A DNA stretch of 64,000 nucleotides from positions 124,001-188,000 of the forward strand of contig NZ_FOYH01000001.1 in NCBI RefSeq assembly GCF_900116015.1, written 5' to 3'. The stretch comes from Enterobacter sp. kpr-6 (GTDB taxonomy: Bacteria > Pseudomonadota > Gammaproteobacteria > Enterobacterales > Enterobacteriaceae). Shown piece by piece: positions 47,508 to 55,865 of this stretch. The notes under the pieces were generated by a model. It made no database searches, was not told where the DNA came from, and saw only the letters and a list, made by a program, of their open reading frames with translations. Numbering within the stretch: the first letter of the stretch is position 1; every line of letters starts with the position of its first letter. The translations under genes were made by a program, and so were the position numbers.

Positions 47508-47930
47508 ATGAAACGACACTATATCTTTGCCAGTCACGGCACCTTTGCTACCGGTATTCTCAATTCCGTCGAATTGATTCTCGGCAAGCAAAATAATATC
47601 CATACGCTTTGTGCCTATATTGGCGACAACGACGATTTAACCGAGCAGGTTAATCATCTGATGGCCTCATTTCCGGCCCAGGACGAACTGGTGGTCATCA
47701 CCGATATTTTTGCCGGCAGCGTGAATAACGAATTTATCCGTTTTATTACGCGCCCCGGTTTTCATCTGATCGCCGGACTTAATTTGCCGCTGATTATTGA
47801 AATGCTGATTGCCCCCCAGGATGAAGCATTACCGTTACTGATTACCGACTCCCTGAGTAATGCCCGCGAGAGCATTCAGTATTGCAATAAAACGCTGGAT
47901 GCCGCGTTGCTGGCAGATAAAGACTTTTAA
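47508..47930 (+). CDS. gfrA: mannose-family PTS EIIA (glucoselysine/fructoselysine)
   Basis: 140-residue cytoplasmic EIIA of the mannose family; phospho-His is H10 in IFASHGTFATGIL. The rest of the fold is typical (VVITDIFAGSVNNEF). First gene of the operon, with an AGGTCAGG ribosome site. Takes phosphate from HPr and passes it to GfrB. Confidence 0.85.
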   Translation: MKRHYIFASHGTFATGILNSVELILGKQNNIHTLCAYIGDNDDLTEQVNHLMASFPAQDELVVITDIFAGSVNNEFIRFITRPGFHLIAGLNLPLIIEMLIAPQDEALPLLITDSLSNARESIQYCNKTLDAALLADKDF

Positions 47931-47944
47931 CCGAGGACATTAAA

Positions 47945-48415
47945 ATGATAACACTCCTGCGCGTTGACCACCGTTTACTCCATGGACAGGTGGCATTTTC
48001 CTGGACCCAGTATATCGGTGCCGACTGCATCTTAATTGCCAACGATGCGGTAATGAATGACGAGTTACGTAAAACCACCATCAAACTTGCGAAACCCCCG
48101 GCGGTAAAACTGGTCATGAAAAATATTGATGACGCCATTGCCGCCATCAAAAGCGGCGTCACCGATAAATATAAATTGTTTATCGTGGTGGAATCCGTTC
48201 AGGACGCCTGGCGTCTGGCCAGCGCAGTACCAGAAATAAAGAGCATTAATTTAGGCGGTATTAAAGCCAAAGAGGGGAGCCAGAATATTTCGAAGGCAAT
48301 AAATGTCCTGCCAGAGGAAATTGCCTTACTGAATGAACTGGTGAAAGCGGGTACGGAAGTGGAAATCCGGCAGGTGCCTAACGACAGAAAACAATTATTT
48401 ACCGAGTGTTTTTAA
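47945..48415 (+). CDS. gfrB: mannose-family PTS EIIB
   Basis: 156 residues; phospho-His is H13 in RVDHRLLHGQVAFSW, and the NDAVMNDELRKT segment follows. It phosphorylates sugar arriving through the EIIC/EIID channel. 14 bases after gfrA. Confidence 0.86.
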   Translation: MITLLRVDHRLLHGQVAFSWTQYIGADCILIANDAVMNDELRKTTIKLAKPPAVKLVMKNIDDAIAAIKSGVTDKYKLFIVVESVQDAWRLASAVPEIKSINLGGIKAKEGSQNISKAINVLPEEIALLNELVKAGTEVEIRQVPNDRKQLFTECF

Positions 48416-48430
48416 TGTGAGGGACACATT

Positions 48431-49210
48431 ATGTTAGAAGCATTATTGCTGGGGCTGGTGGCCTTTATTGCCCAGTCCGAATACGCCTTAGGCACATCCT
48501 TAATTTCCCGCCCGATTGTCACCGGTTTACTCACCGGGCTGGTATTAGGCGATGTGCAAACCGGCGTCATTATGGGGGCGACGCTTGAGCTGGCATTTAT
48601 CGGCTCTTTCTCCGTCGGCGCATCCATTCCACCCGATGTGGTCACAGGCGGTATTCTCGGCGTGGCCTTTGCCATCACCTCCGGGGCAGGCACGGAAACC
48701 GCGCTGCTGCTGGGCTTACCCATCGCCACCCTGACGCTGGTGTTAAAAAATATCTACCTTGGGCTGTTTATCCCGACGCTTAACCAGAAGGCCGATGCCT
48801 ATGCTGACCGGGCCGACACGCGCGGCATAGAGCGTATGCATCTGATCGCCGGATTTGGCCTGTCGCTAATGCTGGCCACCGTGGTCACCGTCTCGTTCCT
48901 GGTGGGCAGCGGTGCGGTGAAAAGCCTGCTGGATGCCATTCCTGAGTTCATCAAACACGGGCTGAGCGTCGCCACCGGCATCATCCCTGCGCTCGGCTTT
49001 GCGATGCTGGCTCGCCTGTTAATCAACAAAAAAGTCGCACCTTACTTCTTCCTCGGATTTGTGCTGATGGCCTATCTGAAAATCCCGGTCACCGGCATCG
49101 CCATTTTAGGCGCGATTACGGCGGTAGTGATGGTGAACGTAATGCAATTTTCTTCCCCCCGCCCGTCTGCGGCGCAAGGAGTCCAGAATGACGATGAAGA
49201 CGATTTCTGA
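48431..49210 (+). CDS. gfrC: mannose-family PTS EIIC
   Basis: 259-residue membrane protein with several helices; family motif VLGDVQTGVIMGATLELAFIG near the N-terminus. Overlaps gfrD by 23 bases. Confidence 0.86.
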   Translation: MLEALLLGLVAFIAQSEYALGTSLISRPIVTGLLTGLVLGDVQTGVIMGATLELAFIGSFSVGASIPPDVVTGGILGVAFAITSGAGTETALLLGLPIATLTLVLKNIYLGLFIPTLNQKADAYADRADTRGIERMHLIAGFGLSLMLATVVTVSFLVGSGAVKSLLDAIPEFIKHGLSVATGIIPALGFAMLARLLINKKVAPYFFLGFVLMAYLKIPVTGIAILGAITAVVMVNVMQFSSPRPSAAQGVQNDDEDDF

Positions 49211-50036
49211 GGAAACTCAGGTGGCCGACGACGCCGCAAACACCATTACCGATAAAGAATTGCGCAGTGTGTTCTGGCGCTCATTCCAGATGGAGTTTTC
49301 CTGGAACTACGAGCGGCAGATGAACCTGGCGTTTGTTTACGCGATGATCCCGGTGCTGAAAAAACTCTACACCCGTAAAGAAGATCTGGCCTGCGCGCTC
49401 AAGCGTCATCTGGTGTTCTTTAACACCACGCCGCATATCGTGACGCTGATCCTCGGCATTACGGCGGCCATGGAAGAGAAAAACAGTCAGTCAAAGGGAA
49501 TGGATGCGGCATCCGTTGACAGCGTAAAAGCCTCGCTGATGGGGCCGCTGGCGGGGCTCGGGGACTCCTTCTTCTGGGGAACGCTGCGGCTTATCGCCAC
49601 CGGTATCGGCACCAGCCTTGCGCTGAAGGGCAATATCCTCGGGCCGATCCTGTTCCTGCTGGTGTTTAACGTCCCGCATCTGCTGGTGCGTTATCTGTTT
49701 ACCCGCTGGGGTTACGTGCTCGGCACCGGTGTCCTGCAACGGATCCAGAAAAGCGGAATGATGGAGAGCCTGACCTACGGCGCGTCGATTATCGGCCTGA
49801 TGGTAGTGGGCGCGATGACCGCTTCGATGATCAATATCACCATCCCGGTGACTTTCGGAACGGGCGAAGCGAAAACGCAGGTGCAGGACATTATTAACGA
49901 CATCATGCCGTCGCTGTTACCGCTGCTCAGCTTTGGCATCGTCTACTGGCTGCTGGGTAAAAAAGTGAAGCCGTTAGCCATTCTCGGCGGCATGGCGGTG
50001 GTCGGCATTGCCGGTTCGTGGATTGGGTTATTCTGA
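49188..50036 (+). CDS. gfrD: mannose-family PTS EIID
   Basis: 282 residues; EIID features ELRSVFWRSFQMEFSWNYERQ, FFNTTPHI and SLMGPLAGLGDSFFWGTLR are clear, with membrane helices in the C-terminal half. The ATG at 49188 has an AAGGAG ribosome site within gfrC. Confidence 0.86.
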   Translation: MTMKTISEETQVADDAANTITDKELRSVFWRSFQMEFSWNYERQMNLAFVYAMIPVLKKLYTRKEDLACALKRHLVFFNTTPHIVTLILGITAAMEEKNSQSKGMDAASVDSVKASLMGPLAGLGDSFFWGTLRLIATGIGTSLALKGNILGPILFLLVFNVPHLLVRYLFTRWGYVLGTGVLQRIQKSGMMESLTYGASIIGLMVVGAMTASMINITIPVTFGTGEAKTQVQDIINDIMPSLLPLLSFGIVYWLLGKKVKPLAILGGMAVVGIAGSWIGLF

Positions 50037-50046
50037 GGAGAAAAAG

Positions 50047-51108
50047 ATGTCAACGATGTTGGATTATATTGACCAGGAATCAGAGACGCTGGCGGCGATA
50101 TTAAAGTCATACCCTGAAAAACTGGCGCAATTAACAGATTATGCTGCCGGTAAACCGGTAAATAAAATCATGATCCTCGCCACCGGATCATCGTATAACG
50201 CCGCGCTGTGCGCCCGCTATTATTTCGAAGAGCGCTTCGGCATTCTGGTGGATATTAAAGAGCCGTATAACTTTACCCATTATGAACGCGTCGATCCGGC
50301 GACGGATCTGGTGATTGCGGTATCCCAGAGCGGTAAAAGCGCCTCCACGCTTGCGGCGATGAAAAAGGTGCAGGCGCTGGCTATTCCGGTTTTTTGCCTG
50401 ACCTCCAGCCCGCAAAGCCCGGCGGCGTTACAGGCCGACGGCATTCTGGATATCAATACTGGTATTGAAAGCGTCGGTTTTGTGACGCGCGGTTTCAGCG
50501 CCACGGTGCTTAATCTGCTGTTAATCGCGCTGATCGTGGCTGAAAAGCGCGGGCTGATGTCGCCAGCGGAAAAGGCGGCGGCGCTTGCCGACCTTAGCGC
50601 GGTGGCCCTGGCGATACCGGGCGTAATTGAGAAAACCAACGCCTTTATTGCCCGGCATCAGGCGCATTTTATTCAGGCCTCGCGCTTTGTGGCGATTGGC
50701 TACGGCGCGCTGGTCGGGGTGGCGAAAGAGTTTGAAACCAAGTTCACCGAAACCGTGCGCCTGCCGTCCAGCGGCTTCGAGCTGGAGGCGTATATGCATG
50801 GCCCGTACCTTGAGGCTAATACTCGTCATACGCTGTTTTTTATTGAGGATGACGTCCATACCCGCACCCGCGCGCTACGGGATTATATGCAGCCTGCTGT
50901 CGATGCGGTATTTACCGTCACGCTTGCCGCGGATAATCACGAGGCCAATAAGCTGGCGCTGGATTTTACAGCCGACCATAACTTTGCGCCGCTGTTATTA
51001 ATTGTGCCTTTTCAATTAATGGCGTTCCATATTGCCACCGCAAAAGGAACCGATTTAAGCGTGCGTATTTTTGATGATTTCGACCGTGTATTAAAAAGCA
51101 AGATTTAA
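50047..51108 (+). CDS. gfrE: SIS-domain deglycase, probable glucoselysine-6-P deglycase
   Basis: 353 residues from MSTMLDYIDQESETLAAIL with a GAGGAGAAA ribosome site. Double SIS sugar isomerase domains: ATGSSYNAALCARYYFEE and VSQSGKSASTLAAMKK in the first; RFVAIGYGALVGVAKEFETKF and SSGFELEAYMHGP in the second, like the GlmS isomerase half. In the Salmonella gfr operon the fifth gene cleaves glucoselysine-6-P to glucose-6-P and lysine. Substrate here is by synteny. Confidence 0.75.
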   Translation: MSTMLDYIDQESETLAAILKSYPEKLAQLTDYAAGKPVNKIMILATGSSYNAALCARYYFEERFGILVDIKEPYNFTHYERVDPATDLVIAVSQSGKSASTLAAMKKVQALAIPVFCLTSSPQSPAALQADGILDINTGIESVGFVTRGFSATVLNLLLIALIVAEKRGLMSPAEKAAALADLSAVALAIPGVIEKTNAFIARHQAHFIQASRFVAIGYGALVGVAKEFETKFTETVRLPSSGFELEAYMHGPYLEANTRHTLFFIEDDVHTRTRALRDYMQPAVDAVFTVTLAADNHEANKLALDFTADHNFAPLLLIVPFQLMAFHIATAKGTDLSVRIFDDFDRVLKSKI

Positions 51109-51129
51109 TTCCTTTTCAGGAGAATAACT

Positions 51130-52140
51130 ATGTTAGGTTTTAATCAGGACGAGTACCTGACCAGTGCTCGCGATATTATCGCTGCGCGTCAAAAAGCTGA
51201 GCAGGTTGCTGAGAATATTCACGAGCAAGGCTTCAGTAATATTTTCTTCGCCTCCGTTGGTGGCTCACTGGCACCGATGATGGCAATGCAGGAATTCGCC
51301 AAAGAAATAACTGCGCTACCGGTTTATACCGAACAGGCCGCCGAATTAATCTGCAAAGGAAATAAAAAACTCACTAAAGAGTCGGTGGTGATCACGCTGT
51401 CAAAATCGGGTGATACCAAAGAGTCGGTGGCGATTGCCGAGTGGTGCAAAGCGCAGGGCATTCGGGTGGTGGCGATCACCAAAAACGCCGACTCACCGCT
51501 GGCTGCGGCGGCAACCTGGCATATTCCGATGCAGCATAAAAACGGCGTGGAATATGAGTACATGCTGCTGTACTGGCTGTTCTTCCGCCTGGTGGCGCTT
51601 AACGGTGAATTTAGCGGTTATGACCGTTTTGCCCGCCAGCTTGAATTACTGCCGGAAAACCTGCTCCAGGCCAAACGCCAGTTTAACGATCGCGCCGACG
51701 AGATTGCCCGTCGCTACCACACCTCCGATTACATGATGTGGATTGGCGGCGCGGAGATGTGGGGCGAGGTGTATCTGTTCTCAATGTGCATCCTGGAAGA
51801 GATGCAGTGGAAGCGCACCAAATCCGTCAGCTCTGCGGAGTTCTTCCACGGCACGCTGGAACTGCTGGAAAAAGAGGTCCCGCTGTTTCTGGTGAAAGGG
51901 GAAGGCAAGTGCCGCGCGCTCGACGATCGCATCGAAGCGTTTGCCAGTAAAATCACCGATCACCTGGTGGTGATCGACCCACGCGAGTTTGCACTCACCG
52001 GCATTGATGACGAATTCCGCTGGATCATGGCCCCGTGCGTGGCTTCCACGGTGCTGGTGGACCGGCTCGCCGCCCACTTTGAGCATTACACCGGCCACAG
52101 CCTGGATATCCGCCGTTATTACCGGCAGTTTGATTATTGA
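51130..52140 (+). CDS. gfrF: SIS-domain deglycase, probable fructoselysine-6-P deglycase
   Basis: 336 residues, FrlB-like SIS protein. Motifs FFASVGGSLAPMMAMQEF, VITLSKSGDTKESVAIAEWC and SSAEFFHGTLELLEKEVP. In the Salmonella operon the sixth gene cleaves fructoselysine-6-P to glucose-6-P and lysine. It follows gfrE by 21 bases and ends the operon. Confidence 0.78.
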   Translation: MLGFNQDEYLTSARDIIAARQKAEQVAENIHEQGFSNIFFASVGGSLAPMMAMQEFAKEITALPVYTEQAAELICKGNKKLTKESVVITLSKSGDTKESVAIAEWCKAQGIRVVAITKNADSPLAAAATWHIPMQHKNGVEYEYMLLYWLFFRLVALNGEFSGYDRFARQLELLPENLLQAKRQFNDRADEIARRYHTSDYMMWIGGAEMWGEVYLFSMCILEEMQWKRTKSVSSAEFFHGTLELLEKEVPLFLVKGEGKCRALDDRIEAFASKITDHLVVIDPREFALTGIDDEFRWIMAPCVASTVLVDRLAAHFEHYTGHSLDIRRYYRQFDY

Positions 52141-52147
52141 TTAACGT

Positions 52148-52174
52148 TGCCCGGCGGCGCAGGCTTGCCGGGCA
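52148..52174. repeat. REP-like hairpin after gfrF
   Basis: TGCCCGGC...TTGCCGGGCA inverted repeat, 8 bases past the gfrF stop; may end or protect the gfr transcript. Confidence 0.75.
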
Positions 52175-52380
52175 CAACAACGCCCGCTCAACTTTTCCCG
52201 TCCATTTTCCCTGTCATGACGACACTCCCCAAATTCTCGCTGTTTTGTAACAAAGTCCCTCTTCGCCCCGTTGCCGTTTGCAGTCTCATCGGGGACAGCT
52301 ACCTTTAAACTTTACATAAGCTTTACAATCGATACGTCACCTACAGACATCCCGCGCTTTTTGCCGCTGAGGACAAGGGA

Positions 52381-52416
52381 GTGAACGTACATGACTGGTT
52401 TAAGGAAGCAAAATGA
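52381..52416 (+). CDS. possible 11-residue leader ORF coupled to the formate dehydrogenase
   Basis: GTG at 52381 opens MNVHDWFKEAK, and its TGA overlaps the formate dehydrogenase ATG (ATGA at 52413-52416). A GAGGA ribosome site lies seven bases before the GTG. The dehydrogenase also has its own AAGGA, so the leader may be chance. Confidence 0.3.
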   Translation: MNVHDWFKEAK

Positions 52417-55385
52417 GCCTGCAAAAATGTACCCTGATTTACGACGGTAAAGCCCTTGTCGGGCCAGCCGACGTTCCCCTTATCGACTTTCTTGAAGCCT
52501 GCAACATCACTCTGCCTCATGTCTGTTACCACCCGTCGCTTACGCCGTTGCAAACCTGCGACGTCTGCTGGGTGGAACAGGATGGCGCGCTGGTGCGCGG
52601 CTGCACGCTGCGAAGTGCAGAAGGGATGATTATTAACAGCGCCACCGAACACGGGCGTGCGGCGCGGGAGGAGGGCATGGATCGCCTGCTGGCGAAGCAT
52701 GAACTCTACTGCACCGTCTGCGAGCACAATACCGGCGACTGTACGCTGCATAACACCATGGTGGATATGCACATTCCCATTCAGCGCTATCCCTTCGAGC
52801 GTAAGCCTTATGTAAAAGATCACTCCAACCCGTTTTACACCTACGATCCCGACCAGTGCATCCTGTGCGGTCGCTGCGTGGAGGCCTGTCAGAATGTGGA
52901 AGTGAACGAGACGCTGAGCATTGATTACACCCAGGAGCACCCGCGCGTGCTGTGGGATGGTGGCACGCAGATTGCCGGTTCCAGTTGCGTAAGCTGCGGT
53001 CACTGCGTCACGGTTTGCCCCTGCAACGCGCTGCTGGAAAAATCGATGCAGCCCGATGCCGGGCCGTTTACCTCCATGCGCCAGTCGCTAAAACGCCCGC
53101 TGATCGACGTGATAAAAACGCTGGAAAATTCCACGGGTGCGGAAATCATCTCCGGTATCTCGGTCATCGATACCCATCTGCGCCAGCAGGAGATCAAACG
53201 CACCAAGACGGTTTGCACCTACTGCGGTGTGGGATGCAGCTTCGAGATGTGGACGCGTGACCGCCATCTGCTGAAAGTTCAGCCGGTCGTTGATGCCCCG
53301 GTCAACGGCATCTCCACCTGCGTGAAGGGCAAGTTCGCGTGGGATTTTATCAACAGCCCGGAACGGCTCACCACGCCGCTTATCCGTGAAAACGATCGCT
53401 TCCGTCCCGCTAGCTGGGATGAAGCGCTGACGCTGATTGCCCAGCGCCTGCTGGTCATCCGCGATGAATCGGGGCCGGACAGCATCGGTTTTATCGGTTC
53501 CAGTAAAGGCAGCAATGAAGAAGCCTACCTGACGCAAAAAATTGCTCGTCTGATTATCGGCACCAACAGCGTCGATAACTCCTCGCGCTACTGCCAGAAC
53601 CCCGCGACGGAAGGGCTGTTCAGAACCGTCGGCTACGGCGGCGATGCGGGCACGATTAAGGATCTGGAGCAGGCGGAGCTGATCGTGATTGTGGGCAGCA
53701 ACACCGCGGAAAACCACCCGGTGATCGCCTCGCGGTTAAAATCGGCGAAAAAGCATCACGGGCAAAAACTGCTGGTTATCGATCCGCGTCGTCATGAGAT
53801 GGCCGAGCGCGCCGATTTGCACTTGCGCATCCATCCCGGCACCGATCTGGTCTGGGCCTCGGCGATGTCCCGCTACATGTTTGATAACGGCTACGCTGAC
53901 GACGCATTCCTTTCCGCGCGGGTCAACGATGTGGAAGCCTATCGCCAGTCGCTCGCGCCTTTTACCCTCGACTACGCGGCGCAAATTACCGGTCTGCCGG
54001 AGGCCGATCTGCGCGAGGCGGCGGAGCTGATCGGCCGCGCGGGGAGCGTGTGCATCATGTGGGCGATGGGCATCACCCAGCACAGCCACGGCGCTGACAC
54101 CAGCACCGCGCTCTCGAATTTACTGCTGGTGACCGGCAACTACGGACGGCCTGGCACCGGCGGCTACCCGATGCGCGGTCACAACAACGTGCAGGGCGCG
54201 AGTGATTTCGGCTGCCTGAAGAATTTCTATCCGGGCTACGAGTCGGTGAGCGATCCAGCCGTGCGCGAGAAATGGGCGCGCGCCTGGGGCGTTGCGCCGG
54301 AAAAACTCTCCCTTGAGGTGGGCGAGGATAACTTCATGATGGTCAAGCTGGCGCGCAGCGGCGAGCTTCGCGCGATGTATGTCATTGGCGAGGAGACGGC
54401 GTTTTCCGATGCGGATACCACCAGCGTGCATGAGGGCTTTACTAACCTGGATTTCCTGGTCGTGCAGGATCTCTTCCTCAGCCGCACCGCGCAGTTTGCC
54501 GACGTGGTGCTGCCGGGCTGCCCGAGCGTGGAAAAAGAGGGCTCGTTCGTGAATACCGAGCGACGCATTCAGCGGTTTTATCCGGTGATGCCGCCGCTGG
54601 GCGACAGCCGCCCCGACTGGCTGATCCTCACTCAGCTTGCCGCCAGAATGGGCTACGACTGGGGTTACACCCATCCGGGAGAGATCATGGCGGAGGCGGC
54701 GGGCATCGCCGAGAGTTTCGCGGGCGTCAGCTACGCGCGGCTCGACGGCTGGAAGTCGCAGGTCTGGCCCGTCAGCGCCGACGGAACCAGCACGCCGCTG
54801 CTCTATACCGACAAATTTAAATTCCCGGACGGGCGCGCCCGGCTCTACCCGTTAAGCTGGCAGCCGCCTGCGGAGGAGGCTGACGCGGAATTCGACCTGA
54901 TCCTCAACAATGGACGGATGCTGGAACATTTCCAGTCCACTAACCAGAGCGGTAAGGGCGGGCGAACCACCAGTCTTTCTCCCGACTGGTACGTGGAAAT
55001 CAGTCCTGAACTGGCGGCCGGACGCAGCCTGAACGAAGGCGACTGGGTCCGGCTCAGTTCCCGCCGGGGAGCGATTGACCTGCCTGTCGTGGTCACTGAC
55101 CGGGTGCAGGGAAAAGTGCTCTTTGTCTCCATTCATCAGGGCAAACCGGGAATTAATCTGCTCACCGGCGAGCATCACGATCCGGCGGTGAATACCCCGG
55201 CCTACAAAGAGATCGCCATCCGGATGGAGCCACTGGCGCGGCCTGCGCACCCCGGCCCGTTACCGGCGCACAATTTCCGTCACGGCAAGCGCACTCCGAT
55301 CGAAAAAGTCCCGGTCGAAGAGAAATGGCAGCGTGATGATTACCTTGAACCGCCCGCAACCGAACCACATCCGGAGAGATTCTGA
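52413..55385 (+). CDS. cytoplasmic formate dehydrogenase alpha subunit, Cys type
   Basis: 990 residues, no signal peptide. In order: a [2Fe-2S] domain (C38, C49, C52, C64), a His-Cys3 cluster site (H96, C100, C103, C110), two [4Fe-4S] ferredoxin motifs (C149/152/155/159 and C192/195/198/202), then the molybdopterin domain with its [4Fe-4S] site (C268, C271, C275, C303). The Mo/W ligand is Cys394 in SSRYCQNPATEGL, not selenocysteine. A C-terminal molybdopterin-dinucleotide domain closes it. The layout matches Bacillus YjgC/YrhE, whose DUF1641 partner also follows here. It should oxidise formate to CO2 in the cytoplasm. Confidence 0.85.
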   Translation: MSLQKCTLIYDGKALVGPADVPLIDFLEACNITLPHVCYHPSLTPLQTCDVCWVEQDGALVRGCTLRSAEGMIINSATEHGRAAREEGMDRLLAKHELYCTVCEHNTGDCTLHNTMVDMHIPIQRYPFERKPYVKDHSNPFYTYDPDQCILCGRCVEACQNVEVNETLSIDYTQEHPRVLWDGGTQIAGSSCVSCGHCVTVCPCNALLEKSMQPDAGPFTSMRQSLKRPLIDVIKTLENSTGAEIISGISVIDTHLRQQEIKRTKTVCTYCGVGCSFEMWTRDRHLLKVQPVVDAPVNGISTCVKGKFAWDFINSPERLTTPLIRENDRFRPASWDEALTLIAQRLLVIRDESGPDSIGFIGSSKGSNEEAYLTQKIARLIIGTNSVDNSSRYCQNPATEGLFRTVGYGGDAGTIKDLEQAELIVIVGSNTAENHPVIASRLKSAKKHHGQKLLVIDPRRHEMAERADLHLRIHPGTDLVWASAMSRYMFDNGYADDAFLSARVNDVEAYRQSLAPFTLDYAAQITGLPEADLREAAELIGRAGSVCIMWAMGITQHSHGADTSTALSNLLLVTGNYGRPGTGGYPMRGHNNVQGASDFGCLKNFYPGYESVSDPAVREKWARAWGVAPEKLSLEVGEDNFMMVKLARSGELRAMYVIGEETAFSDADTTSVHEGFTNLDFLVVQDLFLSRTAQFADVVLPGCPSVEKEGSFVNTERRIQRFYPVMPPLGDSRPDWLILTQLAARMGYDWGYTHPGEIMAEAAGIAESFAGVSYARLDGWKSQVWPVSADGTSTPLLYTDKFKFPDGRARLYPLSWQPPAEEADAEFDLILNNGRMLEHFQSTNQSGKGGRTTSLSPDWYVEISPELAAGRSLNEGDWVRLSSRRGAIDLPVVVTDRVQGKVLFVSIHQGKPGINLLTGEHHDPAVNTPAYKEIAIRMEPLARPAHPGPLPAHNFRHGKRTPIEKVPVEEKWQRDDYLEPPATEPHPERF

Positions 55386-55864
55386 TGGCTAAATCGATAG
55401 AGTATCAGCCGGAACCGGCAAAAATCGGGCCTGACGCCCGCGAAGAACTGGACCGCCTGCTGGAAACGCTGCACCAGCACGGCGTCCTGCGCCTGATGAA
55501 CGATCTGGTGGCGGCCAACAACGAGGTGGCGCAGGTGCTGGTGAAGGGGCTACAGCGCGAGGGTACGCTGAATGTCATCCAGAATATCTCGGTGATCATC
55601 ATGGCGCTCTCCTCGCTGCCGCCTGAGCGTGTCTACAAGCTGGCGTTCGGCCTGCGGGATATGGCCGATGCCCTGAGCACGCCTGCTCAGCATGAGTCGC
55701 AGGCCGCGCCCGGGGTGCAGGGCGTATGGAAGATGTTGCAGGATGAGGATCTGTGGCGCTCTTTAACGCCGGTGCTCAACGGGCTGAAGGCGTTTTCCCG
55801 CCGCATGGATGAGCAGGTGGACAAGCCGATTTCGTCATTTACCGGCAAACCCAGCGACGCCTGA
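55385..55864 (+). CDS. DUF1641 protein, proposed quinone-linking partner of the formate dehydrogenase
   Basis: 159 residues, helical and soluble-looking, with a moderately hydrophobic core (LNVIQNISVIIMALSSLPPERVYKLAFGLRDMADAL). The start shares one base with the upstream stop (TGATG), so the two are made together. DUF1641 proteins accompany YjgC-type formate dehydrogenases in Bacillus (YjgD/YrhD, ForE), where they are reported to allow menaquinone reduction. No Cys or His metal motifs are visible. Confidence 0.8.
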   Translation: MAKSIEYQPEPAKIGPDAREELDRLLETLHQHGVLRLMNDLVAANNEVAQVLVKGLQREGTLNVIQNISVIIMALSSLPPERVYKLAFGLRDMADALSTPAQHESQAAPGVQGVWKMLQDEDLWRSLTPVLNGLKAFSRRMDEQVDKPISSFTGKPSDA

Positions 55865-55865
55865 C

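Noticed and set aside
53580-53600. Selenocysteine (TGA) at the formate dehydrogenase metal ligand
   Set aside because: The codon is TGC (Cys394), and the frame has no internal TGA.
55809-55865. Longer start of oxidase subunit I within the DUF1641 gene
   Set aside because: The CydA family starts a few residues before the first helix, as at 55866.
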